The notes beneath the pieces are model-generated. The model was given only the letters and a program-made list of their open reading frames with translations. It was not told the origin of the DNA and ran no database searches. Position numbers and translations under genes: made by a program. From contig JAAZNR010000954.1 of NCBI GenBank assembly GCA_012798155.1, forward strand, positions 1-6,007: a DNA stretch of 6,007 nucleotides, given 5' to 3'. Origin of the DNA: Thermogutta sp. (GTDB lineage: Bacteria > Planctomycetota > Planctomycetia > Pirellulales > Thermoguttaceae). Of the stretch, positions 1 through 6,007 are shown piece by piece (the first letter of the stretch is position 1; the number at the start of each line of letters is the position of its first letter).

Positions 1-2
1 CG

Positions 3-1562
3 CCCGCGAATCGTATCGACGAAATCGTTTTCGCAAAGCTCCAATCGCTGGGGATTCAACCGGTCTTGTGCTCCGACGCCGTGTTCGTGCGTCGCGCTTA
101 CCTCGATTTGATCGGCGAGCTGCCCACGGCCGAGGAAGCCAAGGCCTTTATCGAAAGCAACGACAAGAATAAACGTGCGGCCTTGATCCATCGACTCCTC
201 GACGACACCCGGCACGCCGATTATTGGGCCATGCGATGGGGCGACATCCTCCGGGTCAAGGCCGAGTTCCCGGTGAAGCTCTGGCCGAACGCCGCCCAAG
301 CCTACCACCGCTGGATCTGGGAGTCGCTGGTTCGCAACAAGCCGTACGACCGTTTCGCGCGGGAACTATTGACCTCCAGCGGTAGCAACTTCCGCGTCGG
401 CCCCGCCAACTTCTACCGAGCCATTTCGGAGAGAACGCCGGCAGGGATCGCTTCCGCGGTGGCGCTGGCGTTCATGGGCACGCGCATCGACTTATGGCCG
501 GAGGAACGCCGCGCGAACATGGCTGTGTTCTTTTCCCAGGTGGGCTTCAAACCCACCGGCGAATGGAAGGAAGAGATCGTCTTCTGGGACCCCTTGAAAT
601 CGACGGCCATTCCGGGCGACACGGCGGAGGGCTTGGAATCGATCGCGGCCGCAGTAACGGCCACCAATACCGTCCCGCAGGCCCTGCCGGAGCCGCTCAC
701 GGAGGCCGGCCCGCAAGAGGCCGTGTTCCCCGACGGTACCAAGACCACGCTCCCGCCGGATCGCGACCCGCGGGAAGTGTTTGCCGATTGGCTCATTCGG
801 CCGGAGAATCCGTGGTTCGCTAAAGCGATCGTGAATCGCACTTGGGCCTGGGCCATGGGCCGGGGCATCATCCATGAACCGGACGACATCCGAGATGACA
901 ATCCGCCCAGCAACCCCGAACTGCTGGCCTACCTGGAGCAGGAATTGACGTCCAACGGCTACGATCTGAAGCATCTCAAACGCCTCATTTTCACCTCTAC
1001 CACTTACCAGCTCTCGCCCATTTCGCATTATCAGGGCACTGAAGGCATGGCGAACTTCGCCTCCTACATCATGCGCCGCGTGGAAGCCGAAGTGCTGGCG
1101 GATGCCTTGGACCGGATCACGGGCGTCTCGGACCTTTACACCAGCGCCGTACCGGAACCGTTCACGTACATCCCCAAGGATATGCGGGCGGTTACTATCG
1201 CCGACGGCAGCATTTCCAGCTCCTTCCTGACCCTGTTCGGCCGCTCCGCCCGAGCGACCGGCATGGAAAACGAACGCGTCAACGAATTGGCGTCGCCCCA
1301 GTGGTTGTATATGCTCAACTCCGGCGAAATCCAAAACAAGCTGCAAAACGGGCCGAAGCTGGGGGCCCTGATCGCGGCGGGCGGCAGTACCAAGGACATC
1401 ACGGAGCGGCTGTACTTGACGATCCTGTCGCGGTTTCCAACACAGGAGGAAATCGACGCCATGGACGAATATCTCAAGCTCGGCGTCGCCAAGGGCCGGG
1501 ACGCGTGGATCGATCTGGCGTGGGCCTTGATAAACGGCCCTGAGTTCCTCTTGAGGCATTAG
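3..1562 (+). CDS. DUF1549/DUF1553 (PSCyt2/PSD1) protein, 5'-truncated by the window
   Basis: The frame is open from the first complete codon (base 3) to TAG at 1560-1562, giving 519 visible residues. The start is left of the window: residues coded before base 66 (NRIDEIVFAKLQSLGI) already match the usual DUF1549 beginning, so TTG at 66 is an internal codon. Visible residues 1-185 are DUF1549-like (VRRAYLDLIGELPT, then RWGDILRVK and YDRFARELL). Residues 255-515 are DUF1553-like (DPREVFADWLIRPENPWFAK, GYDLKHLKRLIFTSTTYQLS, LYLTILSRFPTQEE). Between them lies a Pro/Thr-rich linker. Many relatives carry CXXCH in the segment that here reads FMGTRIDLWPEE (residues 157-168), and C-x-C-E where this protein reads GRSARATGMENE (residues 413-424). 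Both motifs are absent, and the only visible cysteine is near residue 24. Biochemical function is unknown for the family. Probably exported and co-transcribed with the DUF1501 gene 77 bases downstream. Family call secure; function not known. Confidence 0.93.
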   Translation, partial: PANRIDEIVFAKLQSLGIQPVLCSDAVFVRRAYLDLIGELPTAEEAKAFIESNDKNKRAALIHRLLDDTRHADYWAMRWGDILRVKAEFPVKLWPNAAQAYHRWIWESLVRNKPYDRFARELLTSSGSNFRVGPANFYRAISERTPAGIASAVALAFMGTRIDLWPEERRANMAVFFSQVGFKPTGEWKEEIVFWDPLKSTAIPGDTAEGLESIAAAVTATNTVPQALPEPLTEAGPQEAVFPDGTKTTLPPDRDPREVFADWLIRPENPWFAKAIVNRTWAWAMGRGIIHEPDDIRDDNPPSNPELLAYLEQELTSNGYDLKHLKRLIFTSTTYQLSPISHYQGTEGMANFASYIMRRVEAEVLADALDRITGVSDLYTSAVPEPFTYIPKDMRAVTIADGSISSSFLTLFGRSARATGMENERVNELASPQWLYMLNSGEIQNKLQNGPKLGALIAAGGSTKDITERLYLTILSRFPTQEEIDAMDEYLKLGVAKGRDAWIDLAWALINGPEFLLRH

Positions 1563-1623
1563 ACGTTTCCGTCTTGAACACCGTTAACGAACGCGTGCCG
1601 TTTTTTCGTTTGCAAAGCATTTT

Positions 1624-1630
1624 GGGGAGG
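1624..1630 (+). promoter_or_regulatory. Ribosome binding site that sets the DUF1501 start
   Basis: GGGGAGG lies nine bases upstream of ATG at 1640 and is a strong Shine-Dalgarno match. It supports 1640 over the in-frame TTG at 1574, which would add 22 residues in front of the twin-arginine signal and has no comparable site upstream. Confidence 0.75.
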
Positions 1631-1639
1631 ACCCGACCC

Positions 1640-3064
1640 ATGACTCAACGTGACGAACCGAATCATCGCTTGGAGATTTCACGGCGACGGGCACTGCAAC
1701 GCGGTGCCTGGGGAGCGGCGGGCATTTTCACGGCCGCCCATTTCCAACAGTTGAACCGCCTCGCTTTCGCGGCCGAGCCGCAACCGAATCCGGAGCAGCA
1801 AGCCGCCGACGCCAAGGCCGCCCACGATAACGCGGCCAAGGAAAAGGCCAAGACCAAGAAAGGCGTCAAGTCGGTCATCCAGATATTCCTATGGGGCGGG
1901 ATGTCCCAAAACGACACCTGGGACCCCAAGCCCGGCACCGGCTACGACTATTTGGGCCAATTCGACAAGGTGATCCCCACCAATGTCGAGGGGATTCAGC
2001 TCAGCTCGCTGTTTCCGTACTTGGCCAAGCAGGCTGACAAGTATTCGTTGATCCGCAGCATGACCCACGGCAACAACGGACATGAAACGGCGGCCTACTT
2101 GATGCAAACCGGCCACAGGCCGGGCGATCGTCTGGCCTATCCGAGCGTGGGCGCGATCTTCGCCTATTTCAAGCGCGAGGAATACAAGGGCCTTCTCCCG
2201 CCGTACATCGTGATGCTGCAAGCGGCGGGACGATTTTCCGAAGAGGGATTCCTCGGCCCCGCCTACAAGCCCTTCGCCACCGGCGGCGACCCCAATGCCG
2301 AACGCTTTGAAGTTCAAGGCATCGTCAATCGAGGCGTGACCGATCAGCGGCAAAAGGCCCGCCGTGAGTTCCTAGATAAGGTCAACTTGCTGGGGCACGG
2401 CCTGTCCGCCGCGGCCGATATCGCCCAGGCGGAGGCCGAGCGGGAAAAGGCCTACGGCCTGATCCTGGGGCCCGGCCGCGAAGTCTTCGACTTGAGCAAT
2501 GAACCGGCCGCGTTGCGAGACCGCTACGGGCGAAATACGTTCGGACAAGAATGCCTGGCCGCGCGGCGGATGGTGGAGGCCGGAGTACCGTATGTGACCA
2601 TCAGCTTCCCCGGCGGATGGGACACGCACTCCAATCACTTCCCCACCATGCGACGGCAATGCCCCCAGCTCGACCAAGGCTTGGCAACGCTCCTCCAAGA
2701 CTTGCAGGACCGCGGCCTGCTGGAAACCACGCTGGTGTGGTGCACGGGTGAGTTCGGCCGCACGCCGAAAATCTCCTGGGAACCGCCCTGGAACGGCGGG
2801 CGGCATCATTTCGGGGACGTTTTCACCGTGCTTGTGGCCGGGGGCGGGTTCGCCGGCGGTCGCGTGCTCGGCAAGTCCGACGAAAAGGGCGAGAAGGTGG
2901 CCGAGCGGCCCGTCTATCCGGCGGACCTGCTGGGTACCTTCTACCTCCTGGCGGGCATCGATGCCGGCGCGCTCCTGCCTCACCCCATGGGTTTCGAGGC
3001 CCGAGTGTTGGACGCTGAAAAGGAAGGGATGAAATCGGCCGGCTTGTTGGATGAACTGCTGTGA
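1640..3064 (+). CDS. DUF1501 protein with Tat signal
   Basis: This 474-residue protein starts at ATG 1640. The N-terminus carries SRRRALQRG (residues 14-22) followed by an alanine-rich, moderately hydrophobic stretch ending AFAAE. This resembles a twin-arginine signal, with Ala at the usual Phe position. An Ala/Lys/Gln-rich linker covers about residues 45-77. The DUF1501 body follows: IFLWGGMSQNDTWDPKPG (82-99), RSMTHGNNGHETAAYLMQTG (139-158), GGWDTHSNHF (325-334), TGEFGRTPK (369-377), GGRHHFGDVF (386-395) and, near the end, RPVYPADLLGTFYLLAGID. DUF1501 is related to the alkaline phosphatase/sulfatase superfamily. Asp92, Asp95, Asp328, His330, His389 and His390 are therefore candidate metal or active-site residues, but that is inference. 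No substrate is known. The gene follows the DUF1549/DUF1553 gene, the usual planctomycete arrangement, and suggests a folded periplasmic or surface partner. Length and motifs look complete. Confidence 0.93.
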   Translation: MTQRDEPNHRLEISRRRALQRGAWGAAGIFTAAHFQQLNRLAFAAEPQPNPEQQAADAKAAHDNAAKEKAKTKKGVKSVIQIFLWGGMSQNDTWDPKPGTGYDYLGQFDKVIPTNVEGIQLSSLFPYLAKQADKYSLIRSMTHGNNGHETAAYLMQTGHRPGDRLAYPSVGAIFAYFKREEYKGLLPPYIVMLQAAGRFSEEGFLGPAYKPFATGGDPNAERFEVQGIVNRGVTDQRQKARREFLDKVNLLGHGLSAAADIAQAEAEREKAYGLILGPGREVFDLSNEPAALRDRYGRNTFGQECLAARRMVEAGVPYVTISFPGGWDTHSNHFPTMRRQCPQLDQGLATLLQDLQDRGLLETTLVWCTGEFGRTPKISWEPPWNGGRHHFGDVFTVLVAGGGFAGGRVLGKSDEKGEKVAERPVYPADLLGTFYLLAGIDAGALLPHPMGFEARVLDAEKEGMKSAGLLDELL

Positions 3065-3120
3065 GTGACGGTTGATCCATCCCGGTAGCGCGGCGAGTGC
3101 CGCCCCCTTTCGCGGTCGAT

Positions 3121-3141
3121 CCGGCGAGTTGCAACCGCCGG
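3121..3141 (+). other. Bulged inverted repeat between the DUF1501 and PPC genes
   Basis: CCGGCG (3121-3126) pairs with CGCCGG (3136-3141). Between them, after a single unpaired A, is the self-complementary GTTGCAAC. The pairing can extend outward by T3120-G3142 and A3119-T3143. No T-run follows, so it does not look like a simple intrinsic terminator. It could be an intercistronic RNA hairpin that affects mRNA processing or stability. A second, weaker 5-bp hairpin (3090-3103, loop GAGT) lies just upstream, followed by CCCCTTT. No convincing promoter pair was found in this 120-base gap, although GATAAT at 3157-3162 resembles a -10 box. Confidence 0.3.
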
Positions 3142-3184
3142 GTGACGGTATGCGCTGATAATTTCGCATTTTGGGAGAACTTCC

Positions 3185-5386
3185 ATGAAGGCTTTCCACC
3201 GACTTCCCGCGGGACTGTTCGCGTTGGTCGCGCTGTTTGCTTCGTCGGCCCTCGCGCAAAACCAATACATCGGTTACGTGTACCCGGCGGGAGGCCGGCA
3301 AGGGACGACCTTTCCGGTACGTCTGGGCGGCCAAGCGCTGCTGCATCCCTCCGGCGTGCTCATCAGCGGCGAGGGAGTTTCCGCCCGTTTGGTGGACTAC
3401 TATCCCGTTTACAACAACGAAGAGCTGGCCCTGCTGCGGCAGCAATTGGCGGAGTTGAAAAAAAAGGAAACCACCGTTGACGACGGCATGGTCGCCAAGA
3501 TGACCTGGTGGGAATTCCCGGCGCCCATCGGTCCGGCGGCCTTGCCGGAATTGTTGAGCAGCGGTTCGAACGGCGGCGAGGCACTGCCCGAAAAGGAGGC
3601 GGCGAAGCAGAAACTGATCGAGCGGATCGAAAGGATTTTCGCCGAAGATGAACGTTTTCCCGCCGTGCAAGCCCATACGGAGCTGGTATTCGTGGAAGTC
3701 ACGATCGATCCCGACGCCAAGCCGGGCCGCCGCGAAATCCGCGTCGTCACCAAGCGCGGCATTTCCAACCCCTTGCCGTTCTTCGTGGATCAGGTCCCCG
3801 AGGTCGCCCGCAAGCCCATGAAGACATCCCAAAAGCAAGTCCTCGGCAAGGAGTGGCAAGCCCAGCGAAAAAGGCCTCCCGAGGAAGAAGAGCTGCAGAT
3901 CACGTTGCCCTGCACGATGAACGGTCAAGTCGCCGCCGGTGAGGTCAATCGGTACCGTTTCTTGGCCGCTAAAGGCCAACGTCTGGTGATCTCCGTAAAG
4001 GCGAGGGCATTGATCCCCTACGTACCCGACGCCGTGCCCGGCTGGTTCCAGCCGATCATTCGGCTGAGCGATGCCGACGGCCGAGAGCTGGCATTCGCCG
4101 ACGACTTCCGTTTTCATCCCGACCCGGTGATGTACTTCGAGGTGCCCGACGACGGCGAGTATGTCCTGAGTATCACCGATGCCCTCTTCCGCGGCCGAGA
4201 GAGCTTCGTCTATCGCGTCACCATCGGCGAGCTGCCCTACCTCACCGACATCTTCCCGCTGGGCGGTCGCGTGGGCGAAGCCGTCAAGCTCGAAATGAGC
4301 GGCTGGAATCTGGAGGATGCCGCGATTTCTCCGCCTCCCCCGGACGCCGCTCCCGGCATCCATCTGCTCAGCGCGTCCAAAGGCCCTTATGTCACCAATC
4401 CCCTGCCGTTCGCCCTGGATACGCTGCCGGAGTGCCTCGACCAAGAAAGCAACGACGCCGCGGCGAACGCCCAAAAAGTCGCCCTGCCGATCATCGTCAA
4501 CGGGCGGACCGATAAGCCCGGCGACTGGGACGTGTTCGAAGTGGAAGGCCGTGCCGGCGAGACCGTCGTCGCGGAAGTCTTGGCCCGACGTCTGGGGTCT
4601 CCGCTCGACTCCTTCCTCAAAGTGACGACGGCCGACGGTAAAGTGCTAGCCGTGAACGACGATCACTTCGACGCGGCGTCGGGCCTGAATACGGACCATG
4701 CCGACTCGTATCTGATGGTCAAACTCCCGGCCGACGGCAAATACTACATTCACGTTGGCGACACCCGCCGCCAATCCGGCAAGGAGTTCGCCTATCGCCT
4801 GCGGATCAGCCCGCCGCGTCCCGATTTCGAACTCCGCGTCGTCCCCTCGCGCGTGATCCTGCGCAGCAACGCTTCGGTCGCGTTAACGGTTTACGCGATC
4901 CGCAAGGACGGGTTCGACGGCCCGATCACCCTCGGCTTCAAGGATCTTCCCGCGGGATTGGAATCTCCCGGCGCGACGCTCCCCGCCGGCAAGGAGGTCG
5001 TGCAATTGGCCGTGAAAACGACGCTGGCCGCGATGGATGCGCCGGTGAACGTCAAGGTCATCGGCACGGCCAAAGTCGGTGAGCAAGAGATCGTGCACGA
5101 GGCGGTTCCCTGCGAGGACGTCATGCAGGCATTCGCGTGGCGCCATCTCCTGCCGGCCGACACGCTTCCCTTGCTGGTTTACGACCCCGGCTATCAACCG
5201 CCCACCGACCGCATTCGCCCGCCGATCCCCGACGAGATGCGACCCAAGGACGTGAAGCCGACCCTGCAAAGGTCTCAGGTGAATACCTACCTCCGGCAGA
5301 TCGAACGGCTGTACCAGGAATGGCTCCTCACCGACGAGTTCGCCAATCGCGAAATCGCCAAGGTGGAGGCCCAACTGATCCAGTGA
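3185..5386 (+). CDS. Secreted protein with two PPC-type repeats
   Basis: This 733-residue protein starts at ATG 3185, with GGGAGA six bases upstream. Residues 1-24 form a Sec signal peptide (MKAFHR, a hydrophobic core, then SSALA), with likely cleavage before Gln25. The mature protein opens with YVYPAGGRQGT (31-41), an Ig/TIG-like strand motif. A charged Glu/Lys-rich, possibly helical insert follows, with parts near residues 79-98 and 137-160. Then come ISNPLPFFVD (193-202) and a first PPC-like beta domain (about 255-347). The pattern repeats: IFPLGGRVGE (356-365), VTNPLPFALD (403-412) and a second PPC-like domain (about 447-541) with VFEVEG, ARRLGSPLDSFL, VNDDHFD and DGKYYIHVGD. Another beta-rich domain (about 550-640) and a charged C-terminal tail (RQIERLYQEWLL) finish it. 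PPC domains are non-catalytic beta modules of secreted proteins, and no enzymatic domain is visible. It lies 120 bases after the DUF1501 gene, same strand. A binding or scaffolding role outside the cell is inference. Confidence 0.9.
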   Translation: MKAFHRLPAGLFALVALFASSALAQNQYIGYVYPAGGRQGTTFPVRLGGQALLHPSGVLISGEGVSARLVDYYPVYNNEELALLRQQLAELKKKETTVDDGMVAKMTWWEFPAPIGPAALPELLSSGSNGGEALPEKEAAKQKLIERIERIFAEDERFPAVQAHTELVFVEVTIDPDAKPGRREIRVVTKRGISNPLPFFVDQVPEVARKPMKTSQKQVLGKEWQAQRKRPPEEEELQITLPCTMNGQVAAGEVNRYRFLAAKGQRLVISVKARALIPYVPDAVPGWFQPIIRLSDADGRELAFADDFRFHPDPVMYFEVPDDGEYVLSITDALFRGRESFVYRVTIGELPYLTDIFPLGGRVGEAVKLEMSGWNLEDAAISPPPPDAAPGIHLLSASKGPYVTNPLPFALDTLPECLDQESNDAAANAQKVALPIIVNGRTDKPGDWDVFEVEGRAGETVVAEVLARRLGSPLDSFLKVTTADGKVLAVNDDHFDAASGLNTDHADSYLMVKLPADGKYYIHVGDTRRQSGKEFAYRLRISPPRPDFELRVVPSRVILRSNASVALTVYAIRKDGFDGPITLGFKDLPAGLESPGATLPAGKEVVQLAVKTTLAAMDAPVNVKVIGTAKVGEQEIVHEAVPCEDVMQAFAWRHLLPADTLPLLVYDPGYQPPTDRIRPPIPDEMRPKDVKPTLQRSQVNTYLRQIERLYQEWLLTDEFANREIAKVEAQLIQ

Positions 5387-5457
5387 AGGTGCCCGCCATC
5401 GCGTCGGCGAGCCTGTCCCGGTCCTCCTTGCGCCGTTAAGACCGCGTCTTCAAATTA

Positions 5458-5653
5458 GGCCCTGTCTGAAAACCGCTCGTGCGGGGTTGGCAGCGCGGCT
5501 TGTCATGATACGTGGTGGAAGAGGTTGTCAATGGGGCCGAGTGTGCATGGAGGGGGAGAGACGATGTTGCGCCGAGTATTGACGGATGAACGCCGGGACT
5601 TGATCGAGGACGTGTTCGATCAGCCGGCCGCCACGCCGCGGCGGCGGGCTGGG
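5458..5653 (+). mobile_element. Truncated left end of an IS5-family insertion sequence
   Basis: GGCCCTGTCTGAAAACC (from 5458) resembles the terminal inverted repeats of IS5-family elements. It is preceded by TTA (5455-5457), which fits the TNA target preference of some IS5 subgroups. About 105 bases of leader and a transposase start follow. The transposase breaks off near 5640-5653, where RHS-type sequence begins. No matching right terminal repeat (reverse complement, containing TTTTCAGACAGGG) occurs in the rest of the window. The element is therefore a remnant and not mobile by itself. The right boundary is approximate. Confidence 0.65.
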
Positions 5654-5656
5654 TGA
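5564..5656 (+). pseudogene. IS5-family transposase, N-terminal fragment
   Basis: ATG at 5564 is preceded at a good distance by GGAGGGGGA (5549-5557). The 30 codons begin MLRRVLTDERRDLIEDVFDQ and then PAATPRR, ending at TGA 5654-5656. The LTDE-R-x-L-IED-F-x-x-PAAT pattern is the typical N-terminal start of IS5-type transposases (DUF4096-like region). A full transposase would be several times longer, with a DDE catalytic domain. None of that is present, since the frame runs into unrelated RHS-like sequence. A small intact gene is unlikely given the match to a known N-terminus and the attached terminal repeat. Confidence 0.7.
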
Positions 5657-6007
5657 TTCGGTTCGGTATTCGTACGACCACGAGAACCGCCTGGTGCGGC
5701 GGCGGTGATTGTTCACGGGCTTCTTGCTCTTGTCGTGCCCGCCGAAACCCCGCGGCGGATGGACGGCGACGGCAACGGAGACTACGAGCAGAAACGGGCT
5801 TCGCCCACGACGGCAACCAGATCGTGCTGGATTTCCAGCGGGCGACTTGGCAGCATGTCAGCACCGAGCCGCCGGCGTGAGCCGGCGGTGGATAGTCCCT
5901 TCCTCTTCACCGCCCGGCCGTTCGACCCCGACACCGGCCTTCAGAGTAACCTCAACCGCTGGTACGACCCCGCCGTGGGAAGGTGGCTGAGGGAAGACCC
6001 GATCGGC
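5643..6007 (+). pseudogene. Decayed RHS/YD-repeat protein remnant, runs off the window
   Basis: RHS motifs appear in order on the + strand but in three frames. YSYDHENRLVRR (from 5667) is in frame 3 and ends at TGA 5706. DGDGNGDYEQK (from 5762) is in frame 2. FAHDGNQIVLDFQ (from 5800) is in frame 1 and ends at TGA 5878. FTARPFDPDTGL and NRWYDPAVGRWL (5903-5989) are in frame 2 and open to the window edge. The last block is the conserved C-terminal RHS core seen in planctomycete RHS proteins. The frame changes fit a 56-base insertion at 5703-5758, a one-base deletion near 5792-5797, and a larger deletion near 5839-5888 that removed the residues usually lying between IVLDFQ and the FTARPFD block. 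RHS proteins are large surface or toxin-delivery polypeptides; this copy cannot be translated as one. The part right of the window may be better preserved. Confidence 0.8.
5696..5758 (+). repeat. GCGGCGG direct repeats flanking a 49-base insert in the RHS remnant
   Basis: GCGGCGG occurs at 5696-5702 (extended by CGG to 5705) and again at 5752-5758. Joining base 5702 directly to 5759 gives the in-frame reading LVRRMDGDGNGDYEQ, which looks like uninterrupted RHS sequence. The intervening bases show no RHS similarity in any frame and introduce the stop at 5706. The layout resembles a short insertion with a duplicated 7-base flank, or a replication-slippage product. Confidence 0.5.

Noticed and set aside
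492..1559. 355-codon open frame on the minus strand within the DUF1549/DUF1553 gene
   Set aside because: No family resemblance, and the plus strand codes for a clear conserved protein over the same bases.
1586..1610. Possible terminator (AACG/CGTT stem followed by six T) between the first two genes
   Set aside because: The stem is only four pairs, or needs a four-base bulge to extend, and is too weak for a confident terminator between genes usually found together.
1574..1639. Upstream TTG start for the DUF1501 protein
   Set aside because: It would put 22 residues ahead of the Tat signal, while ATG 1640 has a strong ribosome binding site at the right distance.
2372..4474. 700-codon open frame on the minus strand across the DUF1501 and PPC genes
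   Set aside because: It is antisense to two well-supported genes, shows no recognisable domain, and is rich in Gly, Arg and Gln as expected from the complement of GC-rich coding sequence.
5438..5450. Possible terminator AAGAC-CGC-GTCTT after the PPC gene
   Set aside because: Five-pair stem with a three-base loop and no T-run; low stability and easily expected by chance.
5436..5864. 142-codon minus-strand open frame across the IS and RHS remnants
   Set aside because: It spans the join of two unrelated plus-strand remnants and has no recognisable motif, so it is a by-product of composition.
1..6007. CRISPR array, tRNA or rRNA genes
   Set aside because: No regularly spaced repeats and no tRNA-like or rRNA-like sequence seen on either strand.

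Overview
The window looks like part of a Planctomycetota chromosome. It is GC-rich, and its first three genes encode families that are abundant in planctomycetes: a DUF1549/DUF1553 (PSCyt2/PSD1) protein, a Tat-exported DUF1501 protein and a large secreted protein with pre-peptidase C-terminal (PPC) repeats. The style of the RHS and IS remnants at the right end also fits this phylum. Order or genus cannot be fixed from the sequence.

Layout. Positions 3-1562 (+) hold the 3' part of the DUF1549/DUF1553 gene, whose start lies left of the window. After 77 bases comes the DUF1501 gene (1640-3064, +), with a good Shine-Dalgarno sequence and a twin-arginine signal. After another 120 bases, which contain a bulged hairpin, comes the PPC-repeat gene (3185-5386, +), with a Sec signal peptide. 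All three genes point the same way with short gaps and read as one export-oriented operon. From about 5458 to the end there is no intact gene. There is a truncated left end of an IS5-family element (terminal-repeat-like start at 5458, 30-codon transposase fragment at 5564-5656). It runs directly into a decayed RHS/YD-repeat coding region (about 5643 to beyond 6007) whose conserved motifs lie in three different frames.

How the genes work together. The three intact genes belong to families that commonly sit next to each other in planctomycetes. Their products are predicted to leave the cytoplasm: Tat for DUF1501, Sec for the PPC protein, and probably export for DUF1549/DUF1553, whose N-terminus is not visible. 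Their biochemical role is not established; a joint role at the cell surface or periplasm is inference. This copy of the DUF1549/DUF1553 protein lacks both the CXXCH haem-type motif and the C-x-C-E motif of many relatives, so it is unlikely to be a c-type cytochrome.

I see no clearly new system. The most informative unusual features are the cysteine-free DUF1549/DUF1553 variant, the internal duplication in the PPC protein, and the RHS remnant. In the remnant, removing a 56-base segment flanked by GCGGCGG repeats restores a natural-looking reading frame.
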